DNA of 64,000 bases from contig CALUOP010000003.1 of NCBI GenBank assembly GCA_944322305.1, positions 124,001-188,000 on the forward strand, in the 5' to 3' direction. This DNA is from an uncultured Coriobacteriaceae bacterium. GTDB lineage: Bacteria; Actinomycetota; Coriobacteriia; Coriobacteriales; Coriobacteriaceae. Position numbers and translations under genes: made by a program. Under the pieces are notes generated by a model. That model was not told where the DNA came from and searched no databases. It saw only the letters and a list, made by a program, of their open reading frames with translations. This document shows, in pieces, positions 1-8,513 of this stretch (positions are counted from its first letter, which is position 1; each line of letters starts with the position of its first letter).

Positions 1-261
1 GAGCGCGAGAACCATCAGAATGGCGGACGCCACCGAGGCGAGCGCCGCGTCAGGGGCAACGGCAGCGCCGACGTTGGCCCAGCCGAGGGCCATCATCTGC
101 AGCGTGCCGCCCAGGATGATGCCGGCTTCCAGATGGCCGGTCACCAGGCCGATAAGCGTGCAGGCGACGAGCGGCTGATGGAACTGCCACTGATCCAGAA
201 TGCCCTCCATACCAGCCAGGAAGGCGACGAACACAACTAGAATGATCTGAATAGGATCCAT
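1..261 (-). CDS. manY: PTS mannose/sorbose-family IIC subunit, N-terminal part (runs off the window)
   Basis: Membrane channel subunit of a mannose-family phosphotransferase system. Only the first 87 residues are present; the frame is open to base 1. The start ATG (259-261) follows a strong GGGAGGGA ribosome site, and the protein opens with a hydrophobic segment and then the residues TLIGLVTGHLEAGIILGGTL, typical of ManY/SorC-family IIC proteins. It begins 14 bases after the IIAB gene, so it belongs to the same operon; a IID gene would be expected next, outside the window. Substrate (mannose, glucose, fructose, sorbose or an amino sugar) cannot be told from this fragment. Confidence 0.9.
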   Translation of the reverse strand, partial: MDPIQIILVVFVAFLAGMEGILDQWQFHQPLVACTLIGLVTGHLEAGIILGGTLQMMALGWANVGAAVAPDAALASVASAILMVLAL

Positions 262-275
262 TATCCCTCCCTACC

Positions 276-1265
276 TTATGCCTGTGCGGCCAATTCGGAC
301 TTGGCCTTATTGATCATGGCGTCGAAACTCTCGGGCGAGTCGGCCGGAACCTTGCGGACGTCGAACTCGATGCCGCGCGCGGCGAGGTCCTCGAGGCACT
401 TCACGTCGGCCTCGTCCATGGCGATGGCGTTGGTCACCACGACCTTGCCCACCGAGTGAGCCATGGAGCCCAGGTTGACGTGCTTGATGTCCACGCCGCC
501 CTCGACGCACTTGAGCAGATCCTGCGGAGTCTCGAACAGCAGCATGGCCTTGGTGGCGCCGAAGCGCGGGTCCTTGGCGACCTCGATCATCTTCTCGATC
601 GGGATAACGTGGGCCTTGACTCCGGGAGGCGCCGCCTGCTGGATCATGGTCTTGCGCAGCTCGTCGTGTGCGACGGCGTCGGAGACCACGATGATGCGGT
701 CGGGGTTGGTCATCTTGGTCCACGTGGTAGCCACCTGCCCGTGCAGCAGGCGCGTGTCGACGCGGCAGAGCACGAACTTGATGTGGCCATCGCCCAGAAC
801 GGTTCCGGGCGGGATGGCCCCCTGCGGAGCCGGCGCAGCCGCGGCGGCCGGTTTGGCCTCCTCGGGTTGCAGGCTCTCGGGCTTCACGCGGACGCCGTTA
901 CGCGCCTCGGTGAAGATGTGCGCGGCGATATCGTGCGCGGTGTTCATGGTGAAGCGAGCAGAGTACGCCTCGATGAGCATCGGAAGGTTCAGACCCGTCA
1001 CGATAGCCCACTTCTCGTGGCTCTCGGCGAGGGCGCTGATCTGGTTGAAGGGCGTGCCTCCCCACAGATCAACGAGGAAGATGACCTCCTCCTGATCCTC
1101 GAAGGTGGCGACAGCCTCCTCGACCTTCTTGCGGAAGTCGTCGGGACCCATGCTCGGCATGAGCGTCACCGCAGCTGTGGCTTCCTGGTCGCCGAAGACC
1201 ATGGATCCGGTCATCTTGATACCGGTGGCCAGGTCGCCATGACTTGCTAGGACGATACCTACCAT
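276..1265 (-). CDS. manX: PTS mannose-family fused IIAB subunit
   Basis: Cytoplasmic phosphoryl carrier: HPr phosphorylates the IIA His, then the IIB His, then the sugar during uptake. IIA is residues 1-125, with the phospho-His in VLASHGD (His9) and LVDLWGGTPFN. An Ala/Pro-rich linker (about 138-155) leads to IIB, whose phospho-His lies in RVDTRLLHGQV (about residue 175). The length of about 329 residues matches E. coli ManX. I chose ATG 1265 because AGGAGG lies 7 bases upstream; a GTG one codon earlier (1268) is possible. First gene of the operon, followed by IIC. Confidence 0.93.
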   Translation of the reverse strand: MVGIVLASHGDLATGIKMTGSMVFGDQEATAAVTLMPSMGPDDFRKKVEEAVATFEDQEEVIFLVDLWGGTPFNQISALAESHEKWAIVTGLNLPMLIEAYSARFTMNTAHDIAAHIFTEARNGVRVKPESLQPEEAKPAAAAAPAPQGAIPPGTVLGDGHIKFVLCRVDTRLLHGQVATTWTKMTNPDRIIVVSDAVAHDELRKTMIQQAAPPGVKAHVIPIEKMIEVAKDPRFGATKAMLLFETPQDLLKCVEGGVDIKHVNLGSMAHSVGKVVVTNAIAMDEADVKCLEDLAARGIEFDVRKVPADSPESFDAMINKAKSELAAQA

Positions 1266-1311
1266 CACATTACCTCCTCTTTTTCTTCAAATTTCCAACA
1301 CAGCCGCATCC

Positions 1312-1340
1312 ATTGTAGGGACGCCCTTGTGGCAAATCAA
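1312..1340 (-). promoter_or_regulatory. Sigma-70-type promoter of the mannose PTS operon
   Basis: On the minus strand there is TTGATT (1335-1340), a 17-base spacer and TACAAT (1312-1317), 47 bases upstream of the manX start. A short dyad, TTTCCG-5-CGGAAA (1372-1388), lies just upstream of the -35 and could be an operator. No sigma-54 (-24/-12) signature was seen, unlike the LevR-controlled homologues of many Firmicutes. Confidence 0.65.
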
Positions 1341-1499
1341 CGTATTTGGAAGATTTCTTTCCGTCTATTCTTTTCCGTTAGGCGGAAAGCGCCACACCCT
1401 AGCATCGCGCTCTGCTTTGCCGGACAACATGGGATGCTGGCGTTTTCCTCGGCAAACAGCCGGGTACGCTCTGCTCCCGAAGCCCTGCGCACACGCAAG

Positions 1500-1570
1500 G
1501 GGCGGGCCCGGATACGCGCGGTTCTCGGTCACCAAAAGGTTACCGAAAACCCGCACATCCGAGCCCGCCC
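1500..1570. repeat. Long imperfect hairpin (about 33-bp stem, 4-base loop)
   Basis: The left arm starting GGGCGGGCCCGGAT and the right arm ending ATCCGAGCCCGCCC pair along about 33 positions with a few mismatches or G-U pairs, closed by an AAAA loop at about 1534. It lies in the 424-base spacer between manX (minus) and asd (minus), upstream of the PTS promoter. It is far longer than an intrinsic terminator and no oligo-T tract follows directly. It may be a non-autonomous palindromic element or a structured RNA. The rest of the spacer (1390-1500 and 1571-1636) shows nothing recognisable. Confidence 0.6.
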
Positions 1571-1636
1571 TGGAAAAAGATGCCGGGGCACGCTGCAGAA
1601 GGACAGGAGAAACGCAGCGGCGCCGTGCGGCAAACG

Positions 1637-1674
1637 GGAAAACATAATAGGACAGGCGCCGCTAAGGCCTGCCC
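1637..1674 (-). terminator. Intrinsic terminator after asd
   Basis: Minus-strand hairpin with arms 1650-1657 and 1667-1674 (GGCAGGC-type stem) followed by a T-rich stretch (1637-1649), 16 bases past the asd stop codon. Confidence 0.55.
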
Positions 1675-1689
1675 GCGGCTTGGCTTTGT

Positions 1690-2727
1690 TTAAGCCTCGC
1701 GCTCGATAAGCGCCTGGGCGATCTGCACGGCGTTGGTGGCCGCGCCCTTGCGGATCTGATCGCCGCAGCACCACAGGCTGATGGCGTTCACGTCGTCGGG
1801 CGCCGAAAGGTCGCGGCGCACGCGACCCACGTACACCAGGTCCTTGTCGGTCGTCTCAAGCGGCATGGGGTAGCGGTCGCTCGCGTCGTCGGCGTCCGGG
1901 TAGTCAACCAGCTTCACGCCGGGCGCCACGGCGAGGATGGCCTTGGCCTCCTCGGGCGAGATGGGCTGCTCGAACTCGAGCGTGATGCTCTCGGAGTGGC
2001 TGCGCGCCACCGGAACGCGCACGCAGGTGCAGTTCACGCGCAGGTCGGGCAGGTGCATGATCTTGCGGCCCTCGTTTTGCATCTTCATCTCCTCGGAGGT
2101 GTAGCCCTCCTCGTTGAAGCCGCCGATCTGCGGGATGAGGTTCATGGCCAGCTGGGCGGCGAAGACCTCCGGGTCGGGGCACGGCGCGCCGTCGGCCAGG
2201 GCGCGCATCTCGCGCTCGAGCGCCCGCATGCCGGGAACGCCCGCGCCCGAAGCCGCCTGGTAGGTGGAGACGATCATGCGCTTGAGGCCGGCCGCCTTGT
2301 GCAGCGGGTAGGCCGCCACGAGGCCGATGATGGTGGCGCAGTTGGGGTTGGCGATGATGCCGCGCCCGGTGGCGGCGATGTCGGCCGCGTTGATCTCGGG
2401 CACCACCAGCGGCACGTCCTCGTCCAGACGGAACGCGTGAGAGTTGTCGATGAACACGGCGCCGGCCGCCTCGATGGCCGGCTGCATGGCGCGCGCCACG
2501 TCGTCCTCAGCCGCGCCGAGCACGATGTCGACGCCGGTGAAGGCCTCGGGCGTGGCCTCGCGGATCACGATGCTCTCGCCCCGGAAGCGCTCGGTCTTGC
2601 CGGCGCTGCGCGCGCTCGCCAGCGGGACGAGCGTTCCCACCGGGAAGTTGCGCTCCTCCAGGCACGTGAGCATCTGCGTGCCGACGGCCCCGGTGACGCC
2701 AAGGATGGCAACGTTGTAGGTCTTCAT
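1690..2727 (-). CDS. asd: Aspartate-semialdehyde dehydrogenase
   Basis: Reduces L-aspartyl-4-phosphate to aspartate semialdehyde with NADPH, the branch point to lysine/diaminopimelate, threonine and methionine. The N-terminal nucleotide-binding loop GVTGAVG is at residues 10-16, the catalytic Cys in NPNCATI is residue 130, and the acid/base His is in VARSHSE (His244). At 345 residues it is full length. ATG 2727 follows GGAAGGGG. The upstream gene on the same strand is aspartokinase, which makes its substrate; a GGCGAGAAG dyad sits between the two. Confidence 0.96.
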   Translation of the reverse strand: MKTYNVAILGVTGAVGTQMLTCLEERNFPVGTLVPLASARSAGKTERFRGESIVIREATPEAFTGVDIVLGAAEDDVARAMQPAIEAAGAVFIDNSHAFRLDEDVPLVVPEINAADIAATGRGIIANPNCATIIGLVAAYPLHKAAGLKRMIVSTYQAASGAGVPGMRALEREMRALADGAPCPDPEVFAAQLAMNLIPQIGGFNEEGYTSEEMKMQNEGRKIMHLPDLRVNCTCVRVPVARSHSESITLEFEQPISPEEAKAILAVAPGVKLVDYPDADDASDRYPMPLETTDKDLVYVGRVRRDLSAPDDVNAISLWCCGDQIRKGAATNAVQIAQALIEREA

Positions 2728-2805
2728 GTGTGCCCCTTCCCATGGGTGCTTGCCTGTGGCAGTGCCTGCCTGTGCCCCAATCTTACCGCACCGAGCGGCG
2801 CGGCC

Positions 2806-2866
2806 GGCGAGAAGCGAACCCGGCCAAAACGCGGCAGCGCGCCCGCCTCGGCCCGCGCTTCTCGCC
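2806..2866 (-). terminator. Dyad of the GGCGAGAAG word just after lysC (putative terminator)
   Basis: GGCGAGAAGCG (2806-2816) and its exact complement (2856-2866) form an 11-bp stem with a 39-base loop, abutting the lysC stop codon. No T tract follows on the minus strand, so rho-independent termination is uncertain. Inverted pairs of an over-represented word at gene ends recall DNA-uptake-sequence dyads in other bacteria. Confidence 0.4.
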
Positions 2867-4227
2867 TAAACGCAGTCTATGTGGCCGTCGCTGTTGAGAA
2901 ATGCCTGGTAGATAACCTTGATGGCCCGCTCGAACTCGTCGGCGCGGACGCCGGCGATGATGTTGATCTCGTCGGATCCCTGGGCGATCATGCGGATGTT
3001 CACGTGCGCGGCGCCGAGCGCGCCGAACAGGTGGCCCGAGATGCCCGGGCGGCTGGCCATGTTGCGGCCGACCGTGGCGACCAGGGCCAGATCCTCGATA
3101 ACCTCGATGTTGTCGGGGTGCAGCTCGTTTTTGATGTCGGCCACGATGGAGTAGAGCACGTCTTTGATGTCCTGCTTCTGGCAGACCACGGCGCACGAGT
3201 CGATGCCCGTGGGGATGTGCTCGATGCTCACGTGGTAGCGCTCGAAGATGGTGAGCACGCGGCGGAGGAACCCGACCTCGGTGGACATGTGGTTCTTCAC
3301 CACGCGGATGCCCACGAAGTCGCGCTTGCCGGTGACGCCGGTGATGATGGGCTCGGGCTCGCCCTCGCGCTCGGCCACCTCGGAGATGACGGTGCCGGGA
3401 TCCTCGGGGCGGTTGGTGTTCTTGATCACGATGGGGATGCCGGCGTCGCGGATGGGGAAGATGGCGTCCTCGTGCAGGACGCTGGCGCCCATGTAGGAGA
3501 GCTCGCGCAGCTCGGTGTAGGTGATGCGGCGGATAACCTCGGCCGTGGGGACGATGCGCGGGTCGACCGCGTAGAAGCCCGAGACGTCCGTCCAGTTCTC
3601 GTAGACGTCGGCCGAGAGGCACTTGGCCAGGATGGAGCCGGAGATGTCGCCGCCGCCGCGGTCGAGCAGCTTGATGCGGCCGTCGCGCGTGGCGCCGTAG
3701 AAGCCGGGCATGACCACGCGGAGCTTCTCGCCCGGGACGCTCTTCTCGGTCAGGACGCGCTTGAGCTGCTGGGCCGTGCGGTCCATGTCGAGCTCGCCGT
3801 CCTGGTGGAAGGCCACCACGTCAGCAGCGTCGACAAAGGTGAAGCCCAGGTACTCGGCCATGAGCTGCGCGGTGAAGTACTCGCCGCGCGAGACGATGTA
3901 CTCCTGGGTGCAGGAGCCGCCCTTGACCTCGCGCACGAAGGCCTGGAACTTCTCGCCCATGGGGTAGTTGAGCTTGAGCTCGGCCGCGATGGAGTAGAAG
4001 CGCTCGCCGATGCTGTCGAGCAAGTCGTCGCAGCTCACGTGGTAGGAAAGGTGCGCGTCGACCAGGTAGAGCAGGTCGGTGACCTTGCTGTCGCGCTTGA
4101 AGCGGCGGCCGGAGGCGCTTACCACCACGAACTGGCGGGCGGGATCGGCGTCGATGATGGCCTTGACCTTGCGGAACTGCTCGGCGTCGGCCACCGAGGA
4201 TCCGCCGAACTTGGTGATCTTAATCAC
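2866..4227 (-). CDS. lysC: Aspartokinase
   Basis: Phosphorylates L-aspartate, the first step of the lysine/threonine/methionine pathway. The amino-acid kinase domain starts with KITKFGGSSVAD and includes the conserved FGGSS loop and RGGGDISGS. Two ACT regulatory domains occupy the last 150 residues, implying feedback inhibition by lysine and/or threonine. I prefer GTG 4227 (453 residues) because GGAGAG lies a few bases upstream and the protein then starts directly with the kinase motif; an in-frame GTG at 4251 has no ribosome site. It is divergent from thrC and upstream of asd. Confidence 0.92.
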   Translation of the reverse strand: MIKITKFGGSSVADAEQFRKVKAIIDADPARQFVVVSASGRRFKRDSKVTDLLYLVDAHLSYHVSCDDLLDSIGERFYSIAAELKLNYPMGEKFQAFVREVKGGSCTQEYIVSRGEYFTAQLMAEYLGFTFVDAADVVAFHQDGELDMDRTAQQLKRVLTEKSVPGEKLRVVMPGFYGATRDGRIKLLDRGGGDISGSILAKCLSADVYENWTDVSGFYAVDPRIVPTAEVIRRITYTELRELSYMGASVLHEDAIFPIRDAGIPIVIKNTNRPEDPGTVISEVAEREGEPEPIITGVTGKRDFVGIRVVKNHMSTEVGFLRRVLTIFERYHVSIEHIPTGIDSCAVVCQKQDIKDVLYSIVADIKNELHPDNIEVIEDLALVATVGRNMASRPGISGHLFGALGAAHVNIRMIAQGSDEINIIAGVRADEFERAIKVIYQAFLNSDGHIDCV

Positions 4228-4549
4228 GGGCTCTCCGATCTTTCCGGACACGGCAACGCGGCGCTGCGGCGGGCTGTCCCGCGCGCACAGGGCACCGCGC
4301 GCGAACTGTATTTATAACATAGCGTGCGAGCTGGGTAAAAACGCGCGGCGCGCAGGGCGCGTATGTTTCCGGCGTGTGTCCGCAGGCGCGCAGGCGGCGG
4401 ACGCGCGCAACCGGGGCCGCCGCGGCGGACAACGCGCCGCAGGCGCCGCCAAACGAGCTGGTATCATGGTGGACACCGCTTGCGCGGGCGCGCCGCCGTT
4501 GCCCGCCCGCCGCGTTGCACGAACCCGAGCGTCCCTGCTAGGAGCCACC
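4228..4549. other. Divergent regulatory spacer between lysC and thrC
   Basis: This 322-base region separates minus-strand lysC from plus-strand thrC. It holds the lysC promoter at 4311-4339. A TATCAT on the plus strand near 4463 could be a -10 for thrC but lacks a good -35. The lysC leader is only about 75 bases, too short for a lysine riboswitch, and no leader peptide was seen. Confidence 0.5.
4311..4339 (-). promoter_or_regulatory. Promoter of lysC(-asd)
   Basis: Minus strand: TTTACC (4334-4339), 17-base spacer, TATAAA (4311-4316). It predicts a transcript starting near 4304 and a leader of about 75 bases. Confidence 0.6.
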
Positions 4550-6094
4550 ATGACCGCTTACCACAGCACCCGCAGCGCACAGCCCACCGTCCCCGCCAAG
4601 GAGGCCATCCGCACCGGCTTGGCCCCCGACGGCGGCCTGTATGTTTCCGATTGGTTAGAGAACCTTGAAGTTGATCTGGGGAATCTGGCGCAGATGAGCT
4701 ACGCCGAAATCGCGCAGCTGGTGCTAGGGGCGCTCCTCCCCGACTTCACGCCCGAGGAGGTGGCCGCCTGCGTTGACCGCGCCTACACGGGCACCTTCGC
4801 CAGCAGCGAGGTCACGCCCGTGGTGCCCGTGGGCGGCAACTGGGTGCTCGAGCTTTTCCACGGCCCCACCTGCGCCTTCAAGGACGTGGCGCTGCAGATG
4901 CTGCCGCAGCTCATGGCCTGCTCGGCCAAGGCGGCGGCGCGCGAGGCCGCCTCTGCGGGCGCTCCGGCGGCCGACAAGATCATGATCGTCACCGCCACCA
5001 GCGGCGACACGGGCAAGGCGGCGCTCGCCGGCTTTGCCGACAAGCCGGACACGGGGATCACCGTGTTCTACCCCGAGGGCAAGGTCTCGGCCGTGCAGCA
5101 GCTGCAGATGACCACGCAGGCCGGCTCCAACGTGGCCGTGTGCGCCGTGCGCGGCAACTTCGACGACGCGCAGAGCGCCGTGAAGCGCGCCTTTGGCGAC
5201 CGCGAGCTGGCCGAGCGCCTGGCCGAGCGCGGTGTGGTGCTCTCGAGCGCCAACTCCATCAACGTGGGGCGCCTGGTGCCCCAGGTGGTGTACTACTTCG
5301 CCGCGTACGCGCAGCTCCTGCGCGCCGGCGCGATCGCCGCGGGCGACCCCGTTGAGTTCTGCGTGCCCACCGGCAACTTCGGCGACGTGCTGGCCGGCTA
5401 CTACGCCAAGCGCATGGGCCTGCCGGTTGCGCGCCTCATCGTGGCGAGCAACCGCAACAACGTCTTGGCCGACTTCCTCACCACCGGCGTCTACGACCGC
5501 AACCGCCCGTTCTTCACCACGATCTCCCCCTCCATGGACATCCTCATCTCCAGCAACCTGGAGCGCATGCTCTACTACGCCGGCGGCAAGGACTGCGAGC
5601 TCATCGCCCGGCTGATGGATGACCTGGCCAAGACAGGCCGCTACGAGGTGCCCGCCAGCCTCAAGGCCGCGCTGGACGAGACCTTTGCCTGCGCGTGGGC
5701 CTCGGACGACGAGCAGCGCGCCGCCATCAAGCGCTGCTGGGACGGGCACGCCTACCTCATGGACCCGCACACCGCCTGCGCCTGGGACGCGCTGGAAAAG
5801 GTGGAGGCACTGCCGGGCGTGGCGCGCGTGGTGCTCTCCACGGCAAGCCCCTACAAGTTCCCCGAAGCCGTGTGCGCCGCGCTGGGCGTTGACGTGCCGG
5901 CCGAGAAGAACGCCGACGGCACGCCGCGCGAGCCCGGCTTCGCCGCCATGGACGCGCTCGAGGCGGCCACCGGCACCCCGGCGCCCGCGCAGCTCCGCGC
6001 GCTGGAGACGGCGCCCGTGCGCTTTGCCGACGTGGTGGACCCCGCGGGCATCGGCGCCTACGTTGAGCGGCAGGCAAGCGAGAAGCTCGGCTAG
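4550..6094 (+). CDS. thrC: Threonine synthase
   Basis: PLP enzyme converting O-phospho-L-homoserine to L-threonine. The N-terminal part (YHSTRS, GLAPDGGLYVSD) and the PLP-lysine motif FHGPTCAFKDVALQ (Lys111) are clear, followed by TATSGDTGKAAL and PTGNFGDVLAGYYAKRMG. The length of 514 residues matches the bacterial type with the long N-terminal domain. ATG 4550 follows AGGAG with a 5-base gap; the open frame extends further upstream but without another ribosome site. thrB lies downstream on the same strand. Confidence 0.96.
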   Translation: MTAYHSTRSAQPTVPAKEAIRTGLAPDGGLYVSDWLENLEVDLGNLAQMSYAEIAQLVLGALLPDFTPEEVAACVDRAYTGTFASSEVTPVVPVGGNWVLELFHGPTCAFKDVALQMLPQLMACSAKAAAREAASAGAPAADKIMIVTATSGDTGKAALAGFADKPDTGITVFYPEGKVSAVQQLQMTTQAGSNVAVCAVRGNFDDAQSAVKRAFGDRELAERLAERGVVLSSANSINVGRLVPQVVYYFAAYAQLLRAGAIAAGDPVEFCVPTGNFGDVLAGYYAKRMGLPVARLIVASNRNNVLADFLTTGVYDRNRPFFTTISPSMDILISSNLERMLYYAGGKDCELIARLMDDLAKTGRYEVPASLKAALDETFACAWASDDEQRAAIKRCWDGHAYLMDPHTACAWDALEKVEALPGVARVVLSTASPYKFPEAVCAALGVDVPAEKNADGTPREPGFAAMDALEAATGTPAPAQLRALETAPVRFADVVDPAGIGAYVERQASEKLG

Positions 6095-6110
6095 CGACGC
6101 GCAGGCGACG

Positions 6111-6160
6111 CCGGCGGTCTGGGAACCGCGCGGCGCGCGTAGCTGTGGTTTTTCTTATCC
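6111..6160 (-). repeat. Copy C of the DKKN-SY repeat element (intergenic)
   Basis: It lies in the thrC-thrB spacer. Read on the minus strand it encodes DKKNHSYARRAVPRPPASPA, matching residues of the in-frame elements at 10232-10288 and 16321-16377. The best conserved DNA is CGTAGCTG followed by TTCTTATCC. It is outside any gene here, so it marks the DNA element independent of protein function. Confidence 0.55.
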
Positions 6161-6286
6161 GCCGGACCAGATGCCCGCGCACCCCGGCCGGCCGCCAAGC
6201 GCCCGCCGGCCCGTGCCGCTTTGAAACGCCCCGCTGTCTGCGCCGCCGCGCGCAGGCGGCTCCCGCAAGAAAGGACCTGATCCCCC

Positions 6287-7213
6287 ATGACCCGCATTAC
6301 GGTTCCCGCGACCTCGGCGAACGTCGGCGTCGGGTACGACTGCCTGGGCTTGGCGCTGACGCTGTACGCCCACTTTACCGTGGAGCGCGCCGACACGCTC
6401 GCCATCACCGGCTGCGACGAGCGCTACGCCGGCCCCGACAACCTGTTCTACGTGAGCATGTGCTACGCGCTGCGCAGCTGGGGCGTAGAGCCCTTCCCCG
6501 TGCGTCTGCACATTGAGACCGACGTGCCCGTGGCGCGCGGCTTAGGCTCGAGCTCCACGCTGGTGGTGGGCGGCATCTACGCCGCCGCCTCGCTAACCGA
6601 CCGCGAGATCACGCGCGAGGAAGCCGTAGCGCTGGCCTGCCGCATGGAGGGCCACCCCGACAACGTGGCGCCGGCCATCTACGGCGGGCTGGTGTGCTCG
6701 TTCACGCCAGCGGGCGTGGCGCCCGAGGGCTGCGACGCCGAGCTGGAGCCCGAGGAGCCGCGCTGCATCTGCTACCCCGTGGATCCCAGCCTGCGCTTCG
6801 TGTGCGTCGTGCCGCCGTACGAGGTCAAGACCACTGAGGCGCGCCGCGTGGTGCCGCGCACCGTGGCGCTGGCCGACGCCGTGTGGCAGATGGGCCGCAT
6901 CGCCGGCGTGACGCGCGCGCTCGAGACGGGCGACGTGGACCTGTTGGCCGCCGCCAACGACGACCGCCTGCACGAGCCGCACCGCCGCGCGCTTATCCCC
7001 GACTACGACGCCGTGCGCGCCTGCGCGCTGGAAGCCGGCGCCGCCACGCTGTGGATCTCGGGCAGCGGCAGCACCATGACGGCCGTGGTGCGCGAGAAGA
7101 ACACCGACTTCTGCCCGATCTCCAAGGGCGTGGCCGATGCGCTGCGCCGCGCGTTCCCCGGCTTCGACGTGCGCATCCTTGCGTGCAACACCACCGGCGC
7201 GCGCGTTGAGTAG
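6287..7213 (+). CDS. thrB: Homoserine kinase
   Basis: GHMP-family kinase making O-phosphohomoserine, the substrate of thrC just upstream. The N-terminus has VPATSANVGVGYDCLGLAL and the ATP loop PVARGLGSSSTLVVGG is at residues 82-97; the C-terminal ISGSGSTMTAV is also typical. At 308 residues it is full length. ATG 6287 follows AAAGGA. The 192-base gap from thrC contains a repeat element but no terminator, so co-transcription is possible. Homoserine dehydrogenase, needed to link asd to thrB, is not in the window. Confidence 0.95.
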   Translation: MTRITVPATSANVGVGYDCLGLALTLYAHFTVERADTLAITGCDERYAGPDNLFYVSMCYALRSWGVEPFPVRLHIETDVPVARGLGSSSTLVVGGIYAAASLTDREITREEAVALACRMEGHPDNVAPAIYGGLVCSFTPAGVAPEGCDAELEPEEPRCICYPVDPSLRFVCVVPPYEVKTTEARRVVPRTVALADAVWQMGRIAGVTRALETGDVDLLAAANDDRLHEPHRRALIPDYDAVRACALEAGAATLWISGSGSTMTAVVREKNTDFCPISKGVADALRRAFPGFDVRILACNTTGARVE

Positions 7214-7283
7214 GTGCGGCGGGACGTGCGGCTGCGCGCGCCCACGTACGGCTGGGCGCGTCCCCGCACGTGGCCGCGCCCGC

Positions 7284-7356
7284 AGATCCAAGCAGGTTTT
7301 GCACGGAACGGCCTGTAAAAACGTCCCGTTCCGTGCAAAATCTGCTTGGATCTTTT
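7284..7356 (+). repeat. Perfect-like 28-bp stem hairpin after thrB (large terminator or palindromic element)
   Basis: Arms 7284-7311 and 7326-7353 (starting AGATCCAAGCAG) pair over 28 bp with a single G-U position around a 14-base loop, followed by TTTT (7353-7356). It would terminate thrC-thrB transcripts, though the stem is about three times the usual length. It sits 70 bases past the thrB stop and 70 bases before the next gene. Confidence 0.65.
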
Positions 7357-7425
7357 GGCCGGGTTGCCGCCAAGCCGTAAACCAACCGCGCTCCCGCTCT
7401 GCACATCGTTTCGTAAGGAGAGGTT

Positions 7426-8421
7426 ATGGCCGCATCTGACGCAACAGCGCGCCCGGTGATTCTCATCCCGCCGACGCACGTGCCCGCCGACGAGGACATC
7501 CGCCTGGCGCAAAACTATGCCGACGCCGTGATCCGCGCGGGCGGCGCGCCGGTGATCCTGCCGCTTTCGACTGACGCGAGCGTGTACGAGACGCTCTTCG
7601 CCCTGACAGACGGCGTGCTGCTGACCGGCGGCCACGACGTGGACCCCGCGCGGTACGCGGGTCGCGACCAAGACGCAAACGACAGCAGGGTCGCGAGTAC
7701 AGCGGGCGAGAAGCACAGGGCAGCCAGCAACGGCGCCGCCCTGGGCGAGAAGGGCGCCGGCGCCCCGTCCCGCCAGGCAGCCCCGAGCGAGAGCGCCCAG
7801 CGCCTAGGTGCCTCCGGCGACATCACGCCCCTGCGCGACGAGGTTGAGTGCGCGCTGCTCGCCTACGCCTTTGCGCACAACCTGCCCGTGTACGGCATCT
7901 GCCGCGGCATCCAGATCCTGAACGTGTGCCTGGGCGGCACGCTCTGGGAGGACCTGCCCACGCGCTACGAGCCCGTGTGGCCCGCCTGGGCGCAGGAAGC
8001 GCCTGCCGGCAAGGACGCCGCCAGCGCTGACAACGGCAGCGCAGCCGAGCCCTGCGCGCTTCTCGCCCACAACCTGCACAAGGAAAACGGCGACTACGAC
8101 GGCGACTCCTACGCGCACGACGCGCTCCTGGCGCCGGGCTCGCGCACCGCCGAGCTCTTTGGCTGCACGCGCATGCCCGTGAACAGCCTGCACCACCAGG
8201 CGCTGCGCACCGTGGCGCCCGAGCTTGCCGTAACCGCCGTGGCCCCCGACGGCGTGATCGAGGCCGTGGAGCACCGCGACCGCCCCAACGTCATGGCCGT
8301 GCAATGGCATCCCGAGTACTTTGCCTGCACGGACGAGAAGGACGATGGCCGCATGAGCAGGTTCTTCTCGGCACTGGTTGCCGACGCCCGCGCGGCGCGT
8401 GCCCTCAGGCAACGCGCCTGA
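7426..8421 (+). CDS. Gamma-glutamyl-gamma-aminobutyrate hydrolase-like (peptidase C26) protein
   Basis: Class I glutamine amidotransferase-fold hydrolase of the PuuD/C26 family. It shows the catalytic Cys in VYGICRGIQILN (Cys159) and the His-Glu pair in AVQWHPEYF. Residues 80-130 form an Ala/Gly/Ser-rich insertion absent from typical family members and containing the GGCGAGAAG word twice (7703, 7744, reading GEK). The polyamine pathway role of E. coli PuuD is not supported by neighbours, so the substrate is open. ATG 7426 follows AAGGAGAGG. Confidence 0.85.
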   Translation: MAASDATARPVILIPPTHVPADEDIRLAQNYADAVIRAGGAPVILPLSTDASVYETLFALTDGVLLTGGHDVDPARYAGRDQDANDSRVASTAGEKHRAASNGAALGEKGAGAPSRQAAPSESAQRLGASGDITPLRDEVECALLAYAFAHNLPVYGICRGIQILNVCLGGTLWEDLPTRYEPVWPAWAQEAPAGKDAASADNGSAAEPCALLAHNLHKENGDYDGDSYAHDALLAPGSRTAELFGCTRMPVNSLHHQALRTVAPELAVTAVAPDGVIEAVEHRDRPNVMAVQWHPEYFACTDEKDDGRMSRFFSALVADARAARALRQRA

Positions 8422-8513
8422 CAGCGGCCCTCGGCGGACTTTGAAGCGCCCCCAGCGCCGCCGGGCCGGGCCGGTTCTTCAGCCGCGCCGCAGCGCTGGG
8501 CGCGCCTGCACCG

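Noticed and set aside
4228-4310. Lysine riboswitch upstream of lysC
   Set aside because: The leader from the predicted promoter is only about 75 bases, and no lysine riboswitch core or terminator was recognisable.
1996-4317. Very long plus-strand open frame opposite asd and lysC
   Set aside because: His/Val/Asp-rich shadow of two clearly recognisable minus-strand genes; high GC keeps antisense frames open.
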